Shown here piece by piece: positions 24,627-32,919 of a stretch of 64,000 nt of DNA. The notes beneath the pieces are model-generated. The model saw only the letters and a program-made list of their open reading frames with translations. It was not told the origin of the DNA and made no database searches. The translations under genes were made by a program, and so were the position numbers. This stretch comes from CBDCWQ01 sp965223435 (GTDB lineage: Bacteria; Myxococcota; Kuafuiibacteriia; Kuafuiibacteriales; Kuafuiibacteriaceae), in the NCBI GenBank assembly GCA_965223435.1, contig CBDCWQ010000018.1:558001-622000 (forward strand), given 5' to 3'. The number at the start of each line of letters is the position of its first letter. Position 1 is the stretch's first letter.

Positions 24627-26822
24627 ATGCCAAAGGAACTTGCCAGGATAGAGCTACAAATGGAGTTGGCACAGATCTCTTCGCCGGTGCACGTGACGGG
24701 ATTTACGGGTCATGAAAACATATCCAAACTTTTTTTCTTTGATGTCGAGCTGGCGATTGAGCGGAAGCGAGAAAAGAACCGAGAAGAACTGGCCGAAACC
24801 GAGGCCGATCGAATCGATTTCTCGAAGGTCGTGGGCCAAAAGGCCCAACTGAGCATCTCCCGTGGCAGCACGCAGGATTCGGAGTCGTCTAAAGTTCATG
24901 CTTATCACGGTATCATCGGCTACTTCGAGCAGGGGGAGCGGGGGGAAAGGTTTGCGATGTACAGAGCACACCTGGTACCCCAAGTGTGGCTGCTGACGAA
25001 ACGAAGAAACTGTCGCATTTTTCAAGAAGAGTCCCAGAACATCCAAACGATCATCGAAACGGTTTTGGGCGAGCACAAGCTGAAAGCAGACCGAGATTTT
25101 CGCTTCATCGACGCAGCCGATCCGCTCCCTTTGCGCTCCTATTGCGTACAGTACCAGGAGACCGACTGGGCCTTTATCGAGCGTTTGTTGGCTGAAGAAG
25201 GCCTCTTCTACTTCTTTCAACACGATGGTGAACGAACGGTTTTGGTCATGGCGCGGGAGTTTGAGAATCATCCATCGATCGCCGGCGGAGAACGCGACGA
25301 AATACCCAAGCTCCCCTATATGGCGGAACCATCAAACGCGGTCGAAGCTGGAGAAGAGTACATCGATTCCTTCCGTCTTCGAGAACAGATTTCTTCCGGA
25401 CGCGTTGCCTTGAGGGATTGGGACTTTGAAAACCCTCTCCTTTCCATGGATAGTCAAGCGCCGAAGCAAGATTCGATGAACGATCTTGAGTTCTTCAACT
25501 ACCCAGGTCGCTACCCGGAAGCAGCGGACCATGACGATACGGGGACCGAGCCCAAAGAACTTCGCGCGGAGCTGCAACTCGAGGCGCTGCAGCACGATCG
25601 TCGGATCGCGAGTGGGGCCAGCAACTGCACCCGCCTACTGAGTGGCCATACCTTCGAGCTCTCAGGCCGTCATTGTGAGAGCTTTGTGGGCCAGTACATT
25701 CTCGCAATGGTGAAGCACTACGGTGAATCTCAGCTTCGTCGTGACGGCACCGTGAAACGATACACTTACCGGAACGAATTTCACTGCATTCCAGACAAGA
25801 CGGTATTTCGCCCCGCTGTTTTGCCCAAGTCTTCTCCGAACGGTCTTCAGACGGCAGTCGTTGTGGGCCCAGAGAATGAGGAAATCTACGTAGACCAATA
25901 CGGTCGTATCAAGGTCAAATTCCATTGGGACAGAAGCGAAGACACCCAAGATGCTACCTGCTGGATTCGTGTGGCCCAGGCCTCAGCCGGTGCCGGATTC
26001 GGTACGACTTTTATCCCACGAATCGGCCAAGAAGTTGTGGTGGGCTTTCAAGACGGCGACCCAGATCGGCCCCTGGTGACGGGGGTTGTTTATAACGGAC
26101 TTCATCCGCCTCCCTATTCTCTCCCCGAGCGGAAAACCGTGACCACGATGAGAACGCGCTCTACGCCCGACGGAGACGGCTTTAACGAGCTCCGCTTCGA
26201 GGATAAGAAGGATCGCGAGGAAGTCTATCTTCACGCGCAAAAGAATCTGGTCCAAGAAATAGAGAACAACGTGTCGGTGTCCGTGGGTTCGGATCATGAG
26301 ATCTCGATTAATGGCAGTTCAAAAACATCGGTTCAAGATGATCAGAGCATAGTCGTCAAGGCGGGTAACCAAGACATCACCGTCGAAGAGGGAGATGCTA
26401 TTCTCCATGTGAACACGAGGGATCGGCGGGTATGCGTCAAGGAGCAATACCGTAGACACGCAAAGGAGATTCACGATGAGGCTGAGGATTCGTTCCTACT
26501 TGAAGCGGGCCCCAATACATTCACCATGAACGAGGATGGTTCAGAATGCATTGTGTCGGAGGGAGACCAGACGGTCACAGTCAGCGAGGGTGATGCGAAT
26601 CTCTCCGTGGACACGGGCAAGCGACGTGTTAAGGTGAAGAACCAATACGCCCTAAGAGCGAAGACGATCTTGGTCGAGGCAAGCGACAAACTCGAACTCA
26701 AGGCCGGAGGTCATCTCATCAAGGTCGATAAACGGGGTATCGAAATCAAGGTCGGTAAGAGCTCAATCAAGTTGAGCAAGTCTGATGTTACAGTCAAGGG
26801 AACCAGGGTTAAGATGAACTAG
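24627..26822 (+). CDS. vgrG: T6SS spike protein VgrG (TssI)
   Basis: This 731-residue VgrG starts at ATG 24627. A gp27-like domain fills roughly 15-370: the VTGFTGHENISKLFFFDVEL entry, then RIFQEESQNIQTIIETVL and YCVQYQETDWAFIERLLAEEGLFYFFQH. The gp5 OB domain (ENEEIYVDQYGRIKVKFHWDR, CWIRVAQASAGAGFGTTFIPRIGQEVVVGFQDGDPDRPLVTGVVYN) follows at about 410-510. From about 520 to the end lies a beta-helix needle made of short repeats (VSVSVGSDHEISINGSSKTSV, VEEGDAILHVNTRDRRVCVK, its near copy VSEGDANLSVDTGKRRVKVK). No effector domain extends past the needle. It closes the tip operon. No hcp gene is near. Confidence 0.96.
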   Translation: MPKELARIELQMELAQISSPVHVTGFTGHENISKLFFFDVELAIERKREKNREELAETEADRIDFSKVVGQKAQLSISRGSTQDSESSKVHAYHGIIGYFEQGERGERFAMYRAHLVPQVWLLTKRRNCRIFQEESQNIQTIIETVLGEHKLKADRDFRFIDAADPLPLRSYCVQYQETDWAFIERLLAEEGLFYFFQHDGERTVLVMAREFENHPSIAGGERDEIPKLPYMAEPSNAVEAGEEYIDSFRLREQISSGRVALRDWDFENPLLSMDSQAPKQDSMNDLEFFNYPGRYPEAADHDDTGTEPKELRAELQLEALQHDRRIASGASNCTRLLSGHTFELSGRHCESFVGQYILAMVKHYGESQLRRDGTVKRYTYRNEFHCIPDKTVFRPAVLPKSSPNGLQTAVVVGPENEEIYVDQYGRIKVKFHWDRSEDTQDATCWIRVAQASAGAGFGTTFIPRIGQEVVVGFQDGDPDRPLVTGVVYNGLHPPPYSLPERKTVTTMRTRSTPDGDGFNELRFEDKKDREEVYLHAQKNLVQEIENNVSVSVGSDHEISINGSSKTSVQDDQSIVVKAGNQDITVEEGDAILHVNTRDRRVCVKEQYRRHAKEIHDEAEDSFLLEAGPNTFTMNEDGSECIVSEGDQTVTVSEGDANLSVDTGKRRVKVKNQYALRAKTILVEASDKLELKAGGHLIKVDKRGIEIKVGKSSIKLSKSDVTVKGTRVKMN

Positions 26823-26831
26823 CCCGTCGGC

Positions 26832-27221
26832 TTACTTGCGTTGTGTACGGATGGACCACCGGACTTGCGGGTGAACAGTGGGCTGCTCTTGATGCGCGGT
26901 TTGGAGATGAAGTTGAATTACAAGCTCAAAGCTTACGAGGTAAGTAGAAAACGCTAAGTCTGCAAAAGCTTCAGCGAGGGCGATTCTCGCGCTCTCCGTC
27001 CCCAATAGTCCTAGATCGTAGTGGGAGACCAAAATGATCAGAAGAGGAACTAGGGCCAGAAATCCGAATCCAAGCGCACCCGCAAAACCAAAGACAACAC
27101 CAATGAGCGCGGCGAGGCCCCAGGTGTTTTCGGTGTTCGCGCTGTCTAGTACCCGAACAGACAAATAGAACGAGAGCGTAATAGCGAGGGCGCTACCAAG
27201 CCAAGTAAGAGCAAAATTCAT
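26832..27221 (-). CDS. Small integral membrane protein of unknown function
   Basis: A 129-residue protein with about three membrane spans: 5-25 (LTWLGSALAITLSFYLSV), and a paired set in 32-68 (LAALIGVVFGFAGALGF, FLALVPLLIILVSHY). A soluble C-terminal tail of about 60 residues follows and ends QVRWSIRTQRK. The gene converges on vgrG with a 9-bp gap, so it is not part of the tip operon. I do not recognise a family. The 231-bp gap between this gene and the next one at 27453 contains the start regions of both and nothing else recognisable. Confidence 0.6.
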   Translation of the reverse strand: MNFALTWLGSALAITLSFYLSVRVLDSANTENTWGLAALIGVVFGFAGALGFGFLALVPLLIILVSHYDLGLLGTESARIALAEAFADLAFSTYLVSFELVIQLHLQTAHQEQPTVHPQVRWSIRTQRK

Positions 27222-27452
27222 GCCTTAGTTTTATCGATTCCGTGTAGACAAGTGCTGGACGCTAGACTTGTCGCCAAGGAACCGAACCGATCCACAGATG
27301 AAGGAGTTCTGCCGTAGCTATGTGAACTTTTTCTGGGAATTCCCAACGGGAGGAGAAACGCTCATAAGTGGACAATATTCTCATGCTCACTTTTTTCGGC
27401 CCAGGATGGCCTCGTCTGCGTAGTCATAGAGGGGCTGTGCCCCAGGAGGAAA

Positions 27453-28544
27453 ATGATGAATCAGGAAAATCAACTGTTCGAAGCGCGTACGCAGCGGGCA
27501 GGGTGGCCTCGGAGGAAGGCGCGAGAAAACCAAGGGGGGGGTTTGTTGACGCCTTGGGTTCTGGCATCGTTGCTCGCCATGACCGCCTGCGGGCACCAAG
27601 GTGCGAACGAGGGAAGCGCACGTATTCGGGTGGACTCGTTGGTGGGTGGTTACCGGTTGACGCGGGTTGTGGTGAAAGCCGAACCGGCCGGCATTGAGCG
27701 TGAACTTCATCAGCAAAAGTCGGACACCTACGAAGGGACGGTCATTTTGCCAAGCGGTCCGCAATCGCTAACGGTCCAAGCCTACGCGCTGGACCGCAGC
27801 GACGCAGAGTTCTTGGTCGGAGAGGGTACTGAGGAGGTTGACGTCATCGCCAACGGAGAAATTGGCGTGACGCTCACTATTCTTGATACCACTGGGCCGC
27901 GCCGACAAGGCGCCATCATCGTGTCGACGACGATGGATAAGACAACGACCACGCTCGGCGTACCGATTCAGCTCGATGTGAAGGCGGTGAATCCGACGGG
28001 CGGAGCCGTGGACTGCGTATGGGATCCCGGTAGCTGTGTCGGTGTCCAGTTCTCGGACGCGCTTCTGTGCTCAACGACCTGGACTGCGACGACGGCCCAG
28101 ACGTGTGCCGTGTCTGTTACCGTCAAAGCCAATGCTCAAGATCAGACCTTGCGGGGTATCTCGCTAACTGCTTTGGACGGATCCAAAGCCACGGGCGCGG
28201 TCAACATCCACGCAACCTATTCGTCACACCCCGAGGTGACCGGACTTGAACTGTCGAACATTCGAGGTGCGGCCTACTGGTGTCGGAGGGGGCCGGATGG
28301 GACTTTGCCCTGTGACGTGGTGGACCCCGGCAAGACACTGCGTGCAAACATCTTTCACGATTCGAGGGATGAAACAACGATCGTTGAACTTGAGGACGGC
28401 TGTGGAGGCAAGGTCGAACAAGACGCGAACGGTTTCTTCCAATGGACTACTCCCCAGACCGCAGGCGAGTGCCTTCTCATCGCGACCGTCACCGATCCAC
28501 ACGGGCGGGTAACCAAGCTTGGTCTTCTGGTTCCGGTCCAATAG
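27453..28544 (+). CDS. Lipoprotein with Ig-like repeats
   Basis: ATG 27453 (or 27456) follows an AGGAGG site by 3-6 bp. The 363-residue precursor has an unusually long basic N-region of about 30 residues. A hydrophobic core comes next, then lipobox LAMTAC (Cys46). The mature part is all beta: residues 55-150 resemble a carboxypeptidase-regulatory or bacterial Ig domain (VRVDSLVGGYRLTRVVVKAEPAG, TVQAYALDRSDAEFLVGEG). Two further Ig-like units follow, one with paired Cys residues (VDCVWDPGSCVGVQFSDALLC). The last (CGGKVEQDANGFFQWTTPQTAGECLLIATVTDPHG) is a typical PKD/Ig strand set. It is likely an outer-membrane structural or adhesion protein. The next gene, 224 bp downstream, has its own promoter candidate. 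Confidence 0.7.
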   Translation: MMNQENQLFEARTQRAGWPRRKARENQGGGLLTPWVLASLLAMTACGHQGANEGSARIRVDSLVGGYRLTRVVVKAEPAGIERELHQQKSDTYEGTVILPSGPQSLTVQAYALDRSDAEFLVGEGTEEVDVIANGEIGVTLTILDTTGPRRQGAIIVSTTMDKTTTTLGVPIQLDVKAVNPTGGAVDCVWDPGSCVGVQFSDALLCSTTWTATTAQTCAVSVTVKANAQDQTLRGISLTALDGSKATGAVNIHATYSSHPEVTGLELSNIRGAAYWCRRGPDGTLPCDVVDPGKTLRANIFHDSRDETTIVELEDGCGGKVEQDANGFFQWTTPQTAGECLLIATVTDPHGRVTKLGLLVPVQ

Positions 28545-28642
28545 CCGCCGCGCAAGTCACTCAGAATTCTGGCACGACCAAGCCCGTCGGCCTGCATGGG
28601 AGCGCTTGATGTTGGCCAGATGGTGGGATGGACTCTCTTTCC

Positions 28643-28671
28643 TTGACGTGGATAATTATTTAGCATAACGA
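28643..28671 (+). promoter_or_regulatory. Sigma-70-like promoter candidate for the 1380-residue protein
   Basis: TTGACG is followed after 17 bp by TAACGA, about 100 bp upstream of the ATG at 28769. The spacer is AT-rich. It is the best-spaced sigma-70-like element I saw in the window. The remainder of the 28545-28768 gap holds no gene. Confidence 0.4.
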
Positions 28672-28768
28672 AGTAATTGTCCGCGCCCAAAGGGGTACTC
28701 CGACCGGTTGGTCTGAATGTCGACCACCGAAACGCGGGCAAAAACGTTCATTTCGAGCAGAGGGAGCC

Positions 28769-31700
28769 ATGGGAGTCACATTTTTTTCTTCAATTAATTA
28801 TTTAGTTATACTAATTAATATCGGGCAGCTTGGTGATCACTCTGCGGGCCGTGTTGGGCGGTTTCTTCATCCTGGCTGGAATCTGGTGGTCCTTCCCGGT
28901 CGAATGGAAGCCATGCCAAAACAGCCCGGGCTCTTGGTTCATCCCGTCTACGCCGAGCCCGACGCCTACTGGATCTTCTCGGAGCAAGGTCGACTGTGGT
29001 CGGTTTCTGGCCAAGCTTTGCCGGAAGCGAGGGGGGGCTCGGTGCCGACCGAGTCGGGGTGGCATTTTGTCGGCGGGTCTCGGTTCAAGCGCAGCGATGT
29101 TCCGAGTCCAGTGGAGCTTTGGGCGTGGGACGCCAAAGAACAGCGCTACCGGAAAAAATCAGGGAACTCTGTTTTGCGGCGGGGTGAAGGCTATTGGGCC
29201 TACTACGACGGTTCGAGTCGGGCCGCGTCGATGGCTCATGATCAAGTTGACCACGGTCTGAGTACGCTGGGAGGCCGACAAAGTGGAGGGGCTTTCTCGG
29301 TTGCGTGGGAAGAACCCGAGGGGAGTGAATCGCAGCAGATACCGCGTCCAGTTCTCCTTGGGGCGGCGAGCGAGAATCTGTTGAGGGCCCAAAGGCTTCG
29401 GGACGCCCTTTTTGTCCAAAAGCGAGGGGATGAGGGGGATGCTCCGCTTTTGGCTTATCAACTGGAGTATGTGCCGGATGATCAGGTGGACCCCAAAGAC
29501 ACGCAGTATTTGGCAAAATACCACCGTGTTTGGGCCTACACCCAGGGCATCGCTTTGGCGCAGCGAGCCCGCAGCCCACTCAGCGAGGACCAAGAAAAGG
29601 CCGTCGCCCTGGCTGCGGGGCTGTGCGCGCATGCCGTGTACCGTGCGACTGAGACAGCCGGGCGAGGTGGCGTCATTCTTGGATGGCATTTTTCGAGAAA
29701 CACTTCACTCGATGACTGGAAGGACGCCCGATTGGTCACTGGCGCCAACGCTTGGGCGGTTCACGGGCTTGGTATTTTCTTGACCTCGGATGCGGCCCAG
29801 GCCGTAACGAGCGAAGACAAAAGGGATGGGCTCAAAGACTGCTACCTCCAAGCTTTGGAGGGACTTCACGAGCATCGGTTTGACCTCACTGAAACCCATA
29901 GCCTGATGACCGCGGGTTGGACCACCGATGGTCTTCGCTATGCCGGATCGCCGCACCGCTTGGCACCGGTGATGGACAGTGCAAGAGAAGACCCCGAAGA
30001 AAAATGGGCCTACTACGATGTGCTGGACGCCATCGGCTACGATTCGTTTCCTGAAGCTTTGGGACAGCGTCCCAAGATTAGGACCTATCGCCACCGAGAA
30101 GATGGATCTAAGGTTTTTGGGCGAATCATCACCCTGACCAGGCCGGACTGGTTGATCTTGAAAAAGCGAGTCCAGGCGCAAAACGTAGTGACCGAGCACA
30201 ACCTGGACGTTCTGAGTGTGCTCAATCATGCCCTCAAAAATGCCCATATTCTTGGACCCAAAGAGCCGGTTGAAGCTGCATCTTGGTACGCGTCGGTTCG
30301 TTCATGGCGCGATCATCTGCGCCGTGGCATTTTTGAGCTCTTGTGGGACGAAGGTGCCAGCCCCATCGACTCTGGAAACGTCGAGCCCAAGTCAAGAGAC
30401 AGAAGCCTGGGTCACATTGTCACTGGGGGCAGCCTCAGCGTCCCTTTCACCTCCAAAGACGCGTGGCGTCTCTCCAAAAGCCACCACGTGGCCATCGACA
30501 ACTGCAGTTGGCTAGCCCTGTCCGTCTCCCACCCTGAGCTTTTTGACGTTGAACGAGAGAAACTGGCCACATGTTTGGCTCGTACCATCGCCGTATTTGT
30601 CAAGAATATGGAGCTTGACGGAAGGTCCTATTACGGCGCCCACTATTTCGAGAATGATTTCGAGGACCCCTACATCGAAAAGAGTGACCTCCAAGAAAGC
30701 GCATACCACCTAGAGGCTACGTTGGGGCTTATTGCGGGGCTGCTTCGCTTCGCTGAGGCTCATCCTGGGCATCCGAGAGCTTCGGCCTTCGCCCAAGAAG
30801 CCTATCTTCTCTGGAACGGCGTTCAAGAATACGTTGGCGATCGAGGCTTTTCGTACTCCAGTCTGAGAATTCAAGACCTCGCGACGCGGTTGCCCTCCAG
30901 CACTTCTGCGTTGTGGTTTATCGACGTCTACTACGACTTGGTGCGCATGGAATACGATCCGGAATTTGCTCTGAGTTCCAACGCCAGCCCTGATCCGTCG
31001 ATCGAAGGTGAGGTTCAGTCGTCCGTCTTTCAACCGGTTCTTCTCGGGTCTTCGCTCCCCCACGTTCCTTTTATGCTCGGCGGGGCAGATCTAAGTTTGG
31101 TGCAGCAAAATATCCTCATCCAGATTCTTTTGGGGCAGGGAGCTCGAACGGCGGCAACGCAGGGAGGAAAGGCCACCGTCGAGGCGTCCAGCAAGGAGAT
31201 CCTTGCGTGGGTGCTCCCCATCGCTGCCAGTCTTGGCATCCCCGATGAAGCTGTTCAGGCGACGACCGACCCGATCGTACGCGGCCTCCATGCGTTGTCC
31301 CCCAAAGTCCACAACGTCTTGTTTGTGCGAGAAGGCGCCGGACCGGTCTCGCTGCCCCACGATTTCACGCCCATCGAACTTCGTCATCGTCTCTTGACTG
31401 AGGATCTGGCCCGGATGACGCCTGCTGAGCTTCACGACTTCGCCGCCAGAGCTGCGGCCGACCATACTGCACTTCTCGTAGAGCGCGTGCTGGGCTATTC
31501 GATGGGCGCTTCGACCGCGTTTGACCGGCCCACGTTTGTTGCTGAGTTGACGCACTTGTTCGAAGAAGCCTGGCGCGGATACGTTCCCCACACGATTGTG
31601 ATTCACGAAACCCGCCAAGGCATCGACCTCTATCACCGCTTTTCCAGTGCACACGAGTGGGACCCACAGCATGCGCTCCGCGGCTTGATGGTTCTTCTCG

Positions 31701-32911
31701 ACACCGGCGGTGCTGAGGTTCTTTACAAGCACCCCGGCGCGCCGGGTTTCGACTGGACCTCGAGTGGAATTGAATCACTCCTCGACGATCTGCCCCCCGA
31801 ACACCACGCTGCTTTTTTTCGTGCTCTGTCTCAGCTCGTCGCCGAGATCCTTTTGGGCACGACCGAACCCGGCGACACCGAGGCGCGCATCGCTGAAATC
31901 AAGGAGCGCATCCGGGATCGGGGGCGTGTTGTAGTCGCCGGTACAGACCCGGGGGGTGACGGTGAAGACGAACGACCAGATCCAAAACCGTTGGCAACAA
32001 GCGAAACCAATCCCCTGGGGCCGCTTCGGGCAGACTTCGCCGTCCACCCAGACACGGGCGACGTCGCGGTCTGGAGTGCGTCGGAGGCGCAGCAGTTTTT
32101 TGGCCTCCCGCTCTCCCAACTTAAAGACCCGGACCAGGATGCTGAAGTGGTCGTGGACAATAAGCTTCGAACCGGTGCTTGGGATCAACCGTATCAGTAC
32201 TACCGGCTTTTCTGGCACGACGTCTGTCCCAAGGTACGTCCAGATCTGGAGGGAACCGGTTGTTTTGTCCTTTACGTTTCGTCCGAACGAGGCGAGGGTC
32301 TATTCGAGTTCTACCAGCAGCGTTTGCCTGATCCGCACAAATTGCGGCCTTTTCCGATCCACTTCGTCAATGAAATACCGAACCTCGTCACCGGACTCGA
32401 TTTGACCGAAGGGTATCAGCCAAATCGAGGCATCGAGGGACTGTTTGTCAACTTCGAGTCCTTCAGGGAGGCCTTCTACCGGGACTTCGAGGGCTACAAT
32501 GGCATTGATCTAAACAGCAGCAAGCACCGACAGGTTTTTTTCGAAGTCGAGAGCCTCATAGAGGACAAGGTTACCGAGATCAATGTGGTGGCCTTGACCG
32601 CGAAATTCTTCACGCTCTCAGACGATCCAGAGGACCGCTACGAGATGGTTCGGGACGAAATCGGGGGCATCCCAAAGTTGACCCTTAAAGAGCTCAAAGC
32701 CTACACCTTGCGCGGAAAGCGCGACCCGTTTTTCGAACGAAATTTCGAATACCAGATCGACTCAGAACGCCTTCAGGCCGCCCTAAACGCCTGGTTTGGT
32801 AAAGGGCACTATACGTTCGAGATAGCCGACGATCGGAGCGTCCATTTTCTAAGAAATAAAAAGCGTGATGCCAACGGAAACCTACAGAAAGAAGACGCGG
32901 AAGATTTGTAG
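28769..32911 (+). CDS. Large orphan protein with N-terminal GWN...GYW beta domains
   Basis: The start ATG 28769 has GAGGGAG 5 bp upstream. The 1380-residue product shows no known family over most of its length. Residues 31-150 contain two copies of a beta motif seen at the ends of many exported proteins: FLHPGWNLVVLPG ... AYWIF, and SGWHFVGG ... ELWAWDAKEQRYRK ... LRRGEGYWAYYDG. The region 180-720 is rich in helices (LAAGLCAHAVYRATETAGRGG, DNCSWLALSVSHPELFD, AYHLEATLGLIAGLLRFAE) and could be an alpha/alpha toroid. The last third, after a DPGGDGEDERPDPK linker near 1065, is acidic and mixed. There is no convincing signal peptide, although the neighbours are exported. The first 20 codons are strikingly AT-rich (28785-28826). 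The function is unknown. Confidence 0.55.
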   Translation: MGVTFFSSINYLVILINIGQLGDHSAGRVGRFLHPGWNLVVLPGRMEAMPKQPGLLVHPVYAEPDAYWIFSEQGRLWSVSGQALPEARGGSVPTESGWHFVGGSRFKRSDVPSPVELWAWDAKEQRYRKKSGNSVLRRGEGYWAYYDGSSRAASMAHDQVDHGLSTLGGRQSGGAFSVAWEEPEGSESQQIPRPVLLGAASENLLRAQRLRDALFVQKRGDEGDAPLLAYQLEYVPDDQVDPKDTQYLAKYHRVWAYTQGIALAQRARSPLSEDQEKAVALAAGLCAHAVYRATETAGRGGVILGWHFSRNTSLDDWKDARLVTGANAWAVHGLGIFLTSDAAQAVTSEDKRDGLKDCYLQALEGLHEHRFDLTETHSLMTAGWTTDGLRYAGSPHRLAPVMDSAREDPEEKWAYYDVLDAIGYDSFPEALGQRPKIRTYRHREDGSKVFGRIITLTRPDWLILKKRVQAQNVVTEHNLDVLSVLNHALKNAHILGPKEPVEAASWYASVRSWRDHLRRGIFELLWDEGASPIDSGNVEPKSRDRSLGHIVTGGSLSVPFTSKDAWRLSKSHHVAIDNCSWLALSVSHPELFDVEREKLATCLARTIAVFVKNMELDGRSYYGAHYFENDFEDPYIEKSDLQESAYHLEATLGLIAGLLRFAEAHPGHPRASAFAQEAYLLWNGVQEYVGDRGFSYSSLRIQDLATRLPSSTSALWFIDVYYDLVRMEYDPEFALSSNASPDPSIEGEVQSSVFQPVLLGSSLPHVPFMLGGADLSLVQQNILIQILLGQGARTAATQGGKATVEASSKEILAWVLPIAASLGIPDEAVQATTDPIVRGLHALSPKVHNVLFVREGAGPVSLPHDFTPIELRHRLLTEDLARMTPAELHDFAARAAADHTALLVERVLGYSMGASTAFDRPTFVAELTHLFEEAWRGYVPHTIVIHETRQGIDLYHRFSSAHEWDPQHALRGLMVLLDTGGAEVLYKHPGAPGFDWTSSGIESLLDDLPPEHHAAFFRALSQLVAEILLGTTEPGDTEARIAEIKERIRDRGRVVVAGTDPGGDGEDERPDPKPLATSETNPLGPLRADFAVHPDTGDVAVWSASEAQQFFGLPLSQLKDPDQDAEVVVDNKLRTGAWDQPYQYYRLFWHDVCPKVRPDLEGTGCFVLYVSSERGEGLFEFYQQRLPDPHKLRPFPIHFVNEIPNLVTGLDLTEGYQPNRGIEGLFVNFESFREAFYRDFEGYNGIDLNSSKHRQVFFEVESLIEDKVTEINVVALTAKFFTLSDDPEDRYEMVRDEIGGIPKLTLKELKAYTLRGKRDPFFERNFEYQIDSERLQAALNAWFGKGHYTFEIADDRSVHFLRNKKRDANGNLQKEDAEDL

Positions 32912-32919
32912 CGGATAGG

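Noticed and set aside
28830..28905. Signal-peptide-like sequence MVITLRAVLGGFFILAGIWW in an alternative frame at the orphan gene start
   Set aside because: The overlapping main frame encodes the recognisable FLHPGWNLVVLPG block over the same bases, so the hydrophobic reading is most likely a frame shadow, not a frameshifted signal peptide.
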